This document shows, piece after piece, positions 33,405 to 46,400 of a stretch of DNA of 64,000 nt. The notes below the pieces were generated by a model. That model worked only from the letters and a program-made list of their open reading frames with translations. It did not search any database and was not told the origin of the DNA. Position 1 is the stretch's first letter. Each line of letters opens with the position of its first letter. The DNA comes from Cheilinus undulatus (Eukaryota; Chordata; Actinopteri; Labriformes; Labridae), in assembly GCF_018320785.1 (NCBI RefSeq), contig NC_054885.1, positions 3,732,921-3,796,920 on the forward strand, given 5' to 3'. A program made the translations under genes and the position numbers.

Positions 33405-34697
33405 GGTGCCAGTGGAAGAACTTTCAATTGACTAAAACTAAAACCTCTCTGCTCTGTTGACATGATGGAGCGGAGATGGACTGAACATGTATCTGGTGGA
33501 ATTTAGCAGGGTTTTCCTGGCTCAAATAGAGGCAGAGGTGGTTCCAGTTCGATCATGCGCTCTGTCCCCTTTCTAGGAGGGTCTGGGGGGCATGCTTCCC
33601 TGGGAGAAAAATGGTTCATTTTAAAGTTAAATACATCGAGCTAGTACATTTTAAGAGGCTAAATCTATTAAAAAATGTTTTTTTTCTTTAAACCATGTCA
33701 TGCTCTTGGAGCCACTTAAACCAGAGACACACTGATTCCAATCTGATAGATCAGTTCTGTTTTCTGCTGTTTCCTGGTCTGACCTCCTGGTTAAGATTTT
33801 GGATGAAAACCGTTTTTGTCCTTAAAAAACTTTTATTAAAATCAAAAAGCTTTTTTACCCTTTATGTTATGGGTTTTCGATTTTAGGTCCATAATAAACA
33901 CTGACTGATAAAAAAAACACTGGTCCCAAACTTAAAAACTGGTCATGTTCAAGCTCAAGTGACCTACATGATCATCTCTGATTTTAGCTGAGACTATTTT
34001 CCACCAGAAAATTGTGTGTCACACCCTGCAGTTTAATTTTACTTTTACTCCCTATTTTATACTGCAATTGTTTTTTTTAAGTTTGATATTAGATTATCTG
34101 TTACTTTTCTTTTATGTTATTTATTTGTTAATGTGGGATTTACTTTCTGGGATAAGTTCTCATTCTACAGGGATTGACACTGAGTTTATCCCTTTTTTTA
34201 GATATAACTCTTTGATAGATAGAATCAGTGACGCTGAGAAGTTTCCTGCAGCTGGAGGAAGTATAAAAGATCTAACAAATACCCACAGTCACTCACTGTA
34301 TAGTTTATCTGTTGCTTCACATCGTTTACCTGACCTCCTCCCTCCTTCTCTGCCTCTTTAAACAGGGTTTTTAGGTGCAACAGGTTTTGGTCATGTTTTA
34401 AATCTGCTAATTATCAATATTGATCTATATTTGATACATCTGATTGACGCTGAGTCTTTGCAACCGTGGGCTTACGCAGAGTTTTCATCATTTAAGAATA
34501 GGATATTATCGGAATATTAATTACATAAACGTTCCACGCTAACCAGCCCACAGGCGTGACCGAGACCGTGGAAGTGCGTGCATATATGGGGGCAGCACGC
34601 TTGCATGCCCCGATCCTACAGCATTAAGTGGAGGGAGAAATGCAGAGAAAGCCCAGTGTTTATCCTTAAAACTTTTAAGTCTCCTCCAGTGTATGTG
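33405..34697. other. No gene recognised
   Basis: Frames such as 34014-34361 are low-complexity hydrophobic translations of T-rich DNA. No exon chain or transposon end identified. Confidence 0.45.
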
Positions 34698-35793
34698 TAG
34701 GGCCCTATGAAATCCGTTTTATTTTTTGCCAAATTCCGTTTTATTTTATTCGAAATTCCATTTTTCCCATTTTAATTTTTTGGAATTCTGTTTTGTAACC
34801 TTTCCACTAATTTAACCATAAAAAAGAGTGTCTTGTTCTAAAGGAATGAAATGTTCACTAATTAAATAGAAATAACCTTAAATTTATTGAAAAAGAGCCA
34901 CAGTTGGCCCAGGAGCCACAGTTTGGATAACCCTGATATAAAATAATTGTAACCAGTGTAACAGCCAGATATTTCCAACATTTCAAGACACATTCACATG
35001 TATAATCACATCCTAACTGATGTTTATGATGTAAATGAAGAAATCCTTCTGTTCCCTCAAACACAGAGTGATAGTGACTTAATACGAAGGTCACATCAAA
35101 GTTAAATAGTTACAAGTAAACCTGTTACTGAAGTTTACTTTACTCTCTCAATATGTAACAGTTCATGCAGTTTGATGCTGCATTGTTCTACTCCTGACTG
35201 AAAGCGTTCTCTCCTCATCTCTCCATCCTCGCTGTCTGTCCCTCTGCCTCATGTCAGACCGCTACGGTAATCCAGACACGTGTTGGCTCGTTTAACAACC
35301 AAAGGGAACTACAGTATCTGCAGGAGGAATTATTAAGCTAACTGTTAAGTTGATTTAACATCATTAGACTGCAGGACTTCATAAAATCTCGAGTCCGTCC
35401 CACTTGATTTTGAGCCTCCGAGGGGTGAGCGGTGTGCCTCGCATGAGGTGAGGCACACCGCTCAGGTGGTGTGGTGAGGTAAAATAACTCGTAGCATGGA
35501 TGAGTTTTCTTGTAAGTGTGACATTAAGTCCCATGGTACTGTCCCGTATGGAGCTACATGATGTTTGCCGGTGTTTTGTGCAGCCGCTTTGACATGCTGT
35601 TATTGATTAGGAGGGGGCGGGATGAGCGTTTGTGAGTGAGGGATAAGTTGTGCCCCGCTTTAGTGTTCCCCCGGGAACATGTTCCTCAGATATACGTTCC
35701 TGTTTCTAAAAAAGACATAGCATTTCAGTCAAATTCTTTCAATTTCCGTGGCCAATTCCGCGATTCTGTTAACGCAGAAATCATAGGGCCCTA
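34698..35793. mobile_element. hAT element (TAGGGCCCTATGA ends), about 1.1 kb
   Basis: Starts TAGGGCCCTATGAAATCCG and ends AATCATAGGGCCCTA, an inverted repeat of a common fish hAT family, with subterminal AATTCCGT repeats on both sides. A convincing 8-bp duplication was not seen. Another hAT end (GTTTGGATAACCCTG, to 34935) and a strong hairpin at 35426-35464 lie inside. Confidence 0.75.
35426..35464. repeat. Perfect 15-bp-arm hairpin
   Basis: TGAGCGGTGTGCCTC and GAGGCACACCGCTCA are perfectly complementary across a 9-nt loop. GC-rich in an AT-rich element. Confidence 0.95.
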
Positions 35794-36655
35794 TATGCGC
35801 AACTTCAGCTCACACACACAGCACAGCGATCATCCCTGCTGTGTTCATGGCAGCTGTTTTACCTCCTGTGTGCTCTACAATACAACATTATGCATTAGAA
35901 CTGATGATGACGATGTCGACTCCAGACTACTGTGGAGTTCTTTAACTTCTATAAAACCTAAGTTGCACAAGGCCTCATGATTAATGTCCCAGTTTTATTT
36001 TGCTTATGTGCTTCTGTCCCTCTGCTTTTTGTCTGTCTGTACTCTCTCATATCGGGTGTTTAGTTTAGTTTAGTTTAGTTTAGTTTAGTCAATCATCACA
36101 GAACTCCAAAAAAAAAAAAAAACCACACACAGTACAGACATTTCAAACAAAATCAGTAGTCATGTGTTGAGTAATGACTGAAAAGGCACAGGCAGAACAA
36201 ACTGCTCATAAAAGCCTATCCTACATTTTTAACTATTTAAGCTACCACCTTCCAGAGATGCAAAGAAACAACAACAGCTAATCAATCACACTTGTAGGCT
36301 TCAAAAATAGCACCATCAGAGTAATGCATTTATTTATCATTTAAAATTCAGCCCCTTTACATTGATTTAAGTAAGTTTTAGGGGCGCTGACATACAGGAG
36401 TGTCATAAAATACTACCTTCTGCATAGTAAAGAGAAGAAAAAGTAAAATACTGTGTATCATTATAGTAGATCAACTCACAATGAAACAAACAAAATTGGT
36501 ACTAAATATTTATTGTTTAAATTGAGTATAGTTTTACAAAAATATAGACATTTTCATGACAAATTTGACCATAAAAGTACTCTAGGATTGAAAAAAATAA
36601 AGCATTTAGCACTAAAAAACTTACACTGTGCTTTGAACTGTGTAAAGAAAAATGA
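35794..36655. other. No gene recognised; (TTTAG)n microsatellite at 36058-36090
   Basis: A clean run of about six TTTAG units, then an A-tract at 36108-36122. No gene evidence. Confidence 0.55.
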
Positions 36656-37040
36656 TAGCTTTTATAATGGATTTGTTTCACACCTCCATCTGGTTAACCT
36701 TCCACAGATGGTGTTTGAGAAAGGGCAGAGCCTTTGAAAAAAAACAACTCAGAGGGTGATTGGATGAACGTTCCATCAATCAGAGCAACAAAACATGTGA
36801 CGTTGTAGCCGCTACCAAGGAGTAAACTCCATAGAGACCTGTATAACGTGAACCATGGGGACTGTAGACATGTCAGTACACGATTTTTGAAAAGAAAACA
36901 ACTCACTGCTGTTCTTTGTTGTTCTTTAAATGAAGAAATGTCGCCAAAATCTGATAAATAGTTCTGATAAAAAGTTCTGTTAAAACTGGTGCTTTAGCAG
37001 CATTCACGCCAGCATTCTGTTATTTTCTGAGGAACAAAAA
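36656..37040. mobile_element. 475-bp MITE family, copy 4 (degraded ends)
   Basis: Collinear with 22966-23440 over TGGATTTGTTTCACAC, TGATTGGATGAACGTTC, GAGCAACAAAACA, GACTGTAGACATGT and GAAAAGAAAACAACTCACTG. The outer ends are lost or diverged, so no duplication can be shown. It lies just downstream of the SLC18-like gene. Confidence 0.7.
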
Positions 37041-37444
37041 CTTTATTGGAGGGCTTGTTAAATTTCCCACTAAGACCACCACCTGTGGGTCCCGGGGACT
37101 CTACATTTAAGACCAAGTCACGGTATGGTGTGCTTCAGTCAGCCATGGTTAAAGTCAACAAAAATTCTGTTGACTCGTAAAGTCATGTTAGTTAATCTTA
37201 TCACTTTCAACACACAGTCTTGTAAAAACAGAGGAGCCTGTTTGGTTTTCACGATCATGATAGGGCTCACAGTACTAAATGTTTTCATTCTGTGATCCAA
37301 AATCTTCAGGCTGAGTTTCCTGACTTCCCTTTGGATATTGACTAGAACAGAAGAAAAAACTCAATGAGTGATCTGCAGGTATTAAAGCATGCTAATAAAG
37401 CTGTGCATCTGTTAACACAAATAAAGCTTCTGTAACATAACTAA

Positions 37445-40400
37445 TCACACAGAATGGTCTTTAAGTTTCTCTCTAGCTCTCACCAGAAGTTCCTCTGATG
37501 TCGTTGGTCTAAGCAGGAGGATGCAGAGCGGAGCAAAGACTATGTCCACTGTTCCAACTATGGTCATGAGCCAGGGGAAGCCAAACGATGCCACTATGGG
37601 ACCTGTGACAGCAGGACCTTTGGACAGACGAGGAAAGAGAGTCAACTTAAAACCTCTAAGGAAACTGAAGCACTGCTGTGATCCAACAAAAAGATACTCG
37701 CCAACACAGAATCCAAGGCATATAGCAACGTCAGCTATGGCATAAACAGTGCCATAAACTGGCTGATACCTCAGGTCTACCAAGTTCCCCATGAGAGGCA
37801 TGATGGAGGAGTCCACTACCCCTGGAAGAAACAAGATCATTCAAGTTTCATCCAATTTAATTTCATTTTATTTTACATTTACACAAACTATTCTGGGTGA
37901 CTTACCAACAGAGAAGCCGATAAACGCATTCTGAACCAGCAAATGATAGAAGTTCTTGGAAAATCCAAACTAAAATACAAACATTGACATGAACACTGTC
38001 ATAAATATAGCTTGAACAGTCTGCGTAAAGCTGGTATATAATGTTAAAACAAAGTTTTTCTTTATTTACTGATTATTCTCCATGAAGTATTAATAGACTC
38101 ACTGAAATAGTTGTAATTCCTGCCATGATCATTCCTATGCAAGCAAACAGCCAGCTGTGATAAGAGAAAATACATTGTTTAAGCACAAAACTTTGGATTT
38201 AGTCAGGGAAATACTTCATTTAATAAACACTTCAACTGAATTATGAATGACAGTATAGGTGATAAAAGCTTTAAAGACTAGTGTGTCCCACAGAACAGCA
38301 TTGTTTCTGCTCTTACAGTCATATTTATCAGCAGTACGTTGTACAGAGACACTCAGCACTGACTGCCTTCTGAAATCTTTCACTTGATATTCCCTATTAT
38401 AGCAGGTAAGCAGAAGGCTTATTGCTGATGAGGTATTGTATCACAACCATTATCTTCAAGTCCACAGAGATAATATAAAGAAATAGCAAGAAAATGTCAA
38501 AACAATAACATAAGCTTCGTTTTTGATATGAGACATTACACCTCAATCAGTGATTTACTGTAATGATGTACCAGTGGAAGTCTCATGTACCCATGTAGGG
38601 ATAACATATACATTTATGCTATGTAAATATACCTGGGTGGCTCTGAGTGAGGGCTGGGCAGTTAATCCAATTGCAGTATAGCCTAGTGCAGTGGTTTTCA
38701 GACCTTTTTGTCGCCTAAGGCACACCTAAGGTTAAGCCAAAATCTCAAGGCACACCATATTCCTATCAATACAAAATAGACTTATTTTGGCCTATAAGGG
38801 TAAATAAAGGGGGGGGGCTTTCTGGGGCCCAGACAACTGGGGGATCATGGAGTAGGAATGGGCGATATCCTATCATTTGCGATATACCGCGAAAAAAAAC
38901 TTTCCACAATGAGAAAACGGCCTTTAACGATAATAACGATAAACTATGGTTGATGATGTATGTGTCTGCGATAGTCGCGCACACATACGTCATCGACTGC
39001 GCCGCACTCGTAACTCATGTGCAGAAACATAACAAACACGGCCGAAGGCGGAGATGAAACGGAGGATGAGCTTGTTAAACGAGGAGCTACCTCTATTATC
39101 TGTTAATGGTTTTGTTAGAGGAAATCAGACGTGGAGCAGACAACGGTAATTTGCACAGTGTGCTTTATTTTACGATCCCCTATTCCTCCGTTTTAAAGCT
39201 GCGGAAATTATGCACGGTCCCACAGTTTATACAAGGAAATAACGGAGCGCTTAGTCTAATATTTAGAAAGATGTGAGTAATAAACTCGCATCTCTTAGAT
39301 TTCCTATAAGGTTGGCAATATATAACATTTACAACACAGAATGTACATGATATAATAGATAACATGATGCATGTTTATTTTGTTAGGTGCATAGGTGTCT
39401 TTAGTACACACCTCACAGACAGACAGAGCAACAGAAGTGTATGATGGAGGGACAGATAAACATTAAAGCACCAAACTGTACTATATCTGAAAATGTGATT
39501 ATAACTACTACTACCACATTATAAGCTTCAGTGTTATTATACATCATGGGCTTAATCAAACTTAGTTAAAAATAATTTATCAAGTTTACTTATTGTTATT
39601 TTTATTAATTTAACAACAAGTTTTAACTTGGACTTGAGTTAAGTGACTTATCTCTGTAAAAGCAAACATGGTGGAGCCTGGCAGCTCTGCTCCACTGAAG
39701 GAACCTCCAGACTTAAAAGAGGATATCAGACTGTATTTTACATTTAAACACTAAAGACAGAGGCAAACTGGACAAAAAAGACCATATCCTGGAATGGCCA
39801 TATGGAGGTAAAATAGTGCTGTAAATACTTCTAGTTTAGGGTCAATTTTTAATGCTGACACTTAAATTTTTAATAATCTGCCAAGTTGGAACATTATTTG
39901 TACTATTTTCACCTAAATTTCTCTTTGAATCTCTTAAATGTAGAAGCAACATAGTTTTTTTTTTTTACTAAAATATCCCTACATTAATAGATATCTATTT
40001 ATATGAATATAGATATATAAATATATCTATATTTATATTTAGCTGTTGTAGTTAAGCAGCCAATTTGATACATTTTCCTAGTAAAAAAAGGTTGTGTTGA
40101 ATGGTGCTATTTTTTTATCGTGATTTATATCGTTATTGCAATAAATACAGCAAAATATCGTGATAAATTTTTTAGTCCATATCGCCCATCCCTATCATGG
40201 AGATGGCAAAAGTGGGCAAAAATGGATTAAAGGTGATGAAAAACATGGCAAAATTGGGCAAAAAGTGGCTAAACAAAGTAAGAAATGGGCGAAAATTGGT
40301 AAAAAGTGGCCAACCAATGGGTTGCAATTGGCCAAAACTTGTTGAAAGCGGCAAAATAGTGGCAAAAATGGGATATAATTGGCCTAAAAGGATTAACCTG

Positions 40401-43400
40401 TAAAAAGGTGGTAAAAATGGGATAAAAGTGATAAGACAAAAGGGCAAAAGTGGGCAAAAAGTAGCAAAAAGGGCTAAAGTTACTACAAGGGGGTAAAAAG
40501 GGGTTTAAAGTGATGGGAAAAAAATATCCAAACATTAGCAAAATTGTGCGAAAAGTGGCAAAAAGGTAGTAAAAATGGGTTAAATGTGGTAAAAAGTTGC
40601 AAAAATGGGTCAAAAGTAGTAATAAGAAGTGGCAAAAAAAGCAGTCAAAAGAAGTGGCAAAAATGGGTAGAAAACTGTTTAACTTGGTTAAAAATAGCAC
40701 GAATTAATAACTTTAACACCAATTCAACCCAATGATAGCATCTCACTGTTTCTGATTGTTTCTTCTGCTTAAACTTTAAACAATGTCTGTGTTTCTGACT
40801 TCACAAACTCACCTTTTGTTGTGTTTCTGTGACAGGTGTCCAAAGATATTTGATGCTATGAGGTAGGAGACGCTGTCCGGCAAAAAGACGATACCTGAAC
40901 ACGAGGACAGTAGAGGCAGCAGTGGAAATACAGTTTGCCGTTTCAATGGGATATTTAGGAAAAATATAGATTTGTTCAACATGCATTTTAATTTTAATAC
41001 CTAGCTGCCACTTGCTAGCACACATGGTCTTCATCATCCAGAGAGGAAGGGCTGATTCTATCACAGCAATGATCAATGTAGTGAAATAGATGGCTCCTAG
41101 AAAGAGTCAACACAAAACACCATCAGTATTTCTACAATCAGCTCAAATCCTTAAACTGAGAGGATTTTTATTCATGTGTAAAAGATGTAATTCAGAGAAC
41201 CAGCAGCGATCAGGATGTAAGGATCCTTCAGCAGAGTCAGCAGTGAAGTCCCCTTTTCCTTCTGTAGAGTCAAAATAGGTTTTTAGAGAGTGAACAGCTG
41301 ACTTTTAGTCTTTAATGTTGATTTAAGTGATGCTCATGCACTGATCTTACAATGAAGTATTGTTTGATACTAAAGGAGGCTGTTTGATGGTGTTTTTTTC
41401 ATATTATAATGATTTAACCATGAGACAATGATAAATTACCTCTGTTTGTACTTGTGATGGTTTGAAGGTGACTGAATGTAAACCTGTGTAGGATCAAACA
41501 AAACAAGGCAGCGTTAATCTGCCACTGTTTATGCTTAGCTCGTCAAAGATGAATGAACCTTTTTGACTTTTGTTGGACATTTCAGATCACCTCCACCCAA
41601 CATCGCGATGATGGCCAGGACCAGGAACGGACTCATCTTCCCCACAAACTGATACATCAGACTGCCAAAAGGGGCGCCGGCTTCAGGAGGAGGAAAGGGA
41701 AGCGGTATGTCACTGTTTAAAATTCAACTCTGAAAAATAGACTCATGATAGCACATTTACAGATCATATTATCAGAACACTTTCTTTGTTCTCAGGAAGA
41801 AAACATTGTCATCATGTGGGAGACATGGTTGTCAGTTTAAAGGTCACATATTTTACCCCTTTAAGAAAAGTTTAAATCGGTCTCAGAGGTCCCCGAAACA
41901 GGCCTGTGAACTTTGATGCTGCAAAAAAACTCTAGTAATGGATGTTTGCATGTCTTAAAACCTCTGTGTTTCAGCCCTGCTCAGAACGAGCTGTTTCTGT
42001 GTCTGTGGCTTTAAATGTTAATGAGCTGTATTTAACTCTGTATTCTGACACTGTGAATCAATACACACCTATGAGTCCTAAAGCCAAACCAGTGAAAGAT
42101 ATTCCCATGGCCCACCCTCTCTCCTCTTCATCTTTGTACATATCAGCTAACATCGCCATTCCTGGAAACAGACAACATCGATAGCATCGAGAGGAATTAA
42201 AGCTTTTAGTTATGGATTTAACAAAAACATACAGTAAACTGTTTTGTAAGTTTTGGACTACAAATCTCACCGGCCACAGACAGACAGGACCCACCCACAC
42301 CCTGCACCGATCGGGCCAGCAGCAGTAGGAAGTAGCCTGATGAAAATGCAAACACTGAAGAGACAAAGACAAAGTTTTTGATTAATAATTGAATGTCAGC
42401 GTAGCTGCTAGAATCACAGATATGTGACTACAGCCTTTATGCTGTCGTTGTAAGTCTTTTTATCTCATTTTGAAGCTTTTACCCTGGACTATTCTTCATT
42501 TTTATTTTATTCAGTTATTTAGCTGCTTCCCTCTGCAGTGTCACCACATAATTGCTTTGAAATGTGTGATGAATTTTGTTTTTTTATCTAGAGTGATTTT
42601 CTCTAAGAAGTCAAATGTGGTACTCACAGGTGGTTGCCACAAAAATGATGCAGAAGCCAGCACACATTGGGAGGTGATATCCAAACCTATGCAGCACACG
42701 AGGCTCAAATCAGAATCAGAAGTGACATCACTGATCAGCTTCACATTTTCATTTTTAGCAGTATTTTAAGAACATAATATAAACAGAGATAATCAATAAG
42801 GGGGAAACATAATAGTACTCCAGCTGGCAGGAAAGTTAAGTAGAATTAAATTAGATGTATAAAAATTTAAGAATATGTAAAATATGTACATCTGATCTCA
42901 TTATCATATTCAGAAAGGTCTTAATAAATGTTACCTGTCAGTAAGCGGACCAACAAATGGGTTCATGATGAGCTGTACGGTGGATTTTGAAGCCAACAAC
43001 AGTCCTACTTTAATGTTGACTGTTCCCAGCTCAGTGCCAGCTTCAGAGCAGTTTGAATCATGGGAGTTATGTGGCATAAAAACAGCTGAGCTGTTTCTGT
43101 GGGCACCGATTATTGAACCTGAGTCATTCTCTGATGAGAGGATTTCAGATCCATACAGGTAACTGGGAACGATCGGCACTGTCAACAGAGCAAAGTAAAC
43201 ACTTTAATATTATGGTTAAAATCTGATTAACAGAGACATTTTAATAAAGAATGCACAGAAGAGCATGAAACTCTAATTTCAGATATTACAGTATCATATG
43301 GAGACTCTTAAAGGATACGGACTGATAAGACAACAAAAGTTTCTGGTTGACACCAGAAGCCACCACAGGCTCACAGCCAAGTCAGGCCAGGATCAGGACT

Positions 43401-46400
43401 TCCTGTCAGACATAACACCATTATTAAATTCTACCCTGGATTTTTAAGTTTCTATTTTTTTGCATCAAGATGAGAACACCTTCCCTTGATGCAGACCCAT
43501 AGCACAAATTACAACTCAAGACGTGCTGTCCAGCCCTGTTTGAATTATGCAGTGCTTTAAATAAAAACTACACTACACTCTAAACGATTAATTTAAAGCT
43601 CAGCATTAGTTCATGCAGAACGCTCTGCTGCTGCTGGAATCTGACCGCCGCTGCTGCATTTAAATGCAGTGTCCTGTATTGAGTCAATATGGCACGCCAC
43701 TTGTTCCGTATTTCGTCCCTCACGTCCTTATCAGCCACTGATTGACTAATACGTGTTGCATTTGTCGGTTGGATTGGTCAGCTAAATCATAGAGCCAATC
43801 AGACTTCAAGTAAGGCAAGTCTTCTCTTCGCAAAAGAAAGCAGGAGGTGACAGCTTCAGACACTCGCGGTGCAAAGGCGTTTACACAGAAGTAAGCGGGA
43901 GAACGCGCCCTCGGCACACGCACACATGGAGCTCAGCAAGACGTTAAAAAAAGTTGTCATTTTCCTCGTACACACAGCGCTGAATTGAACGGACAGGACA
44001 TAGCGATAGAGTCCTGCGTCGGACAGCTAACATCCTACCTGACCATTTCTGCTGATTTCCTGGCCATTAACACCTGCCTGTGGAGTGTGTGTCATCTCTC
44101 CCTCCCACCTGTACATGCAACATGCGTGTCCAATTCCTCCTACAGTCTGACACAAGCGCTTCAGCTCCGCTGCTACAACTCCATCCTAGGGGAAACACTG
44201 ATAGCAGCCAGCTTATTAAAAATGTCAGGTTTGAATTTGACTCAGGCTCATGTGCATGGGCTTAGGCTGCAATTGTTGTGCCTGACCTAAGCTCTACCTC
44301 CAGCTCCCAAAGATGGCGAAAGCTCATCCTATGAGACTAGAACTTTCCGGTGCTCTGTGATGGTTTCTAATTACCTGTGTTTACTTCCTGTGTCCTCTTT
44401 GTGGCTCTGTAGCTATCAGTCAGTATGTTTACAAGCGCAGTTAAGTCCAGCTATGATTAGGATATTTAACTGGACTACTGTCCAACATGGAAAATCAATA
44501 TGCTCACAGGAGGATGCCTGACACTGCTATAGTAGGTAGCAGTACATCCCCTTTCAGCTGGGAGGTCTGTAACTAGAATAGTGGACTTTTTTGCAGTTTC
44601 TGTTTGATTTTTTAAAACCCATTTTTGTGCTCCAAATTTCATGCAGCTGCACTATATGCAGTCATCACACATGCACATGTGTTCCATCTCCTATAAGCTG
44701 TATTTCCATTCTCTTTGCAGTCCTCCATGCTTTTTTTGAGCAGGTGTTTTATGCAAATGAATTTCTGAGTCGATGAAGTTTGTTAATTTAACTTTACTGG
44801 GTCATGCAAATAGGCAAAGAACATAGTAGCAGTTTCCTGTTGAGGTGAAGCTGTTAGAAAAAGGTAATCCATTAAGAGTTAAAGCAGTGGTGGGAAACTA
44901 CAACCCTCCCCTTCACTCAGTGTGGCTCTTAAGTTAATTTCAAATATACTGAAATTGTAAAAATGAGGACAACAACACAATCTGCAATGAAAACATGAAA
45001 AATAGACACATTTCTGTAATTATCTTTAATTTCTGGTATATGTCAGCAACATTAGATATAATTGGCCTTAACAGCTTTATAAAAGTTGTATGCATCATTA
45101 AGTGTATTTCTGTAATAACCTAAATGCGAGTAAAACTAAAATACTCATAAACATTTATTTTCATTGTACCTTACAAAACACTGCACTGGTTTAAATTCTG
45201 TGCCAAGCTGAATAATTTAAGTATTACTATTTGCATTTCCATGATGACAGCTATGTATTAGTTCCTTTTTAAATCAAAAGTATTTAAAATGTTTTATTGA
45301 GAATATCTCAGAATTTGTTGTAATTTGTCCTTCTGGAAGTGAGAATAAAACTATGTGGCTCTCTCAGTAACCAAAGCTTCCATCTTTTATTAGAATTAAT
45401 TTGATCAGATGTAATTTGTGCTGTAAATCCTGGAGCTAGTCTGGCATACCGTGGAAACAGAGTTGAAGAATACCATTTAAATATGAGAGCTGTAGTACCT
45501 GAAACTCTGCATCCTACCTCAGTGTTCAGTGTTTTGTAGAAGGATTTTTGTGTGAACGTACCGACCACAGACAGCAGCATGTGATCCAGGAACACGGCAA
45601 TAAAAACAATAACCAGGACCATCATCTTCAGCTGGTTCTCCTGCCTCAGCCAGCTCAGCACCCCTGCTTAGAAAACACACATCCAGGAGATTTAGCCTCG
45701 TATTTATTCTTTCATTTACTTGACCCATGAAAAGTTGCAAAGCACCACAGCCTTTATAGCAAGAGCTAATAATGCACGTCCCTAGATGGGCCTTTGAAAT
45801 ACTTAAAAGTCTGGACCAGATACGCTGGAAACAGTACTGAACATGCTCAGTAGTTAATAAAAGGATGAGAAAGATCACACTGTAAATAACTTCAGTTGGC
45901 TGAAGTTACTGTACACTGTCCTTCTGTAATGATGTGTCTCTTTTCAGCAGTGTCAATTTTGTTGACTAAAACTATGACTAAAAATGTTTATTGACAGCCT
46001 TTTTTTCCATGACAAAAACTAGACTAAGAATAACAAAAATAGATATTTGATGACTAAAAGTGACAAAAACTAAGTTTAGTTTTCATCACACATTCAAAAT
46101 CTTTGATATTTCTGTAATAAATTTATCACTGTAATAAAGCATTTGATTAATCATGGTTAAAATTAATGCTCTCCTGGACCTTAATTAGAAGTGATTTATG
46201 CATTTGCGCGCCGGTAGTTGAGTGGTTAAGGCGTGCACCATGTACGCAGGTGACCTGGGTTCGAATCCGGCCCAAGGCACTACTTCCTGTATGTCTCTCC
46301 CCGCTTTCTATTATTATTTCTTGATTAATATGTTAAATTATAGTTATTAACTTGCATTCCTGAAGAGAAAAATGAGTTTTAGTGGTTGAATGTTATGCTT

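Noticed and set aside
37521..37745. Plus-strand 74-aa frame
   Set aside because: Antisense shadow of SLC18-like exons.
46207..46273. tRNA-like sequence with A and B boxes
   Set aside because: It continues into a SINE body and matches the longer SINE at 28040-28240; the stem pairing is not tRNA-grade.
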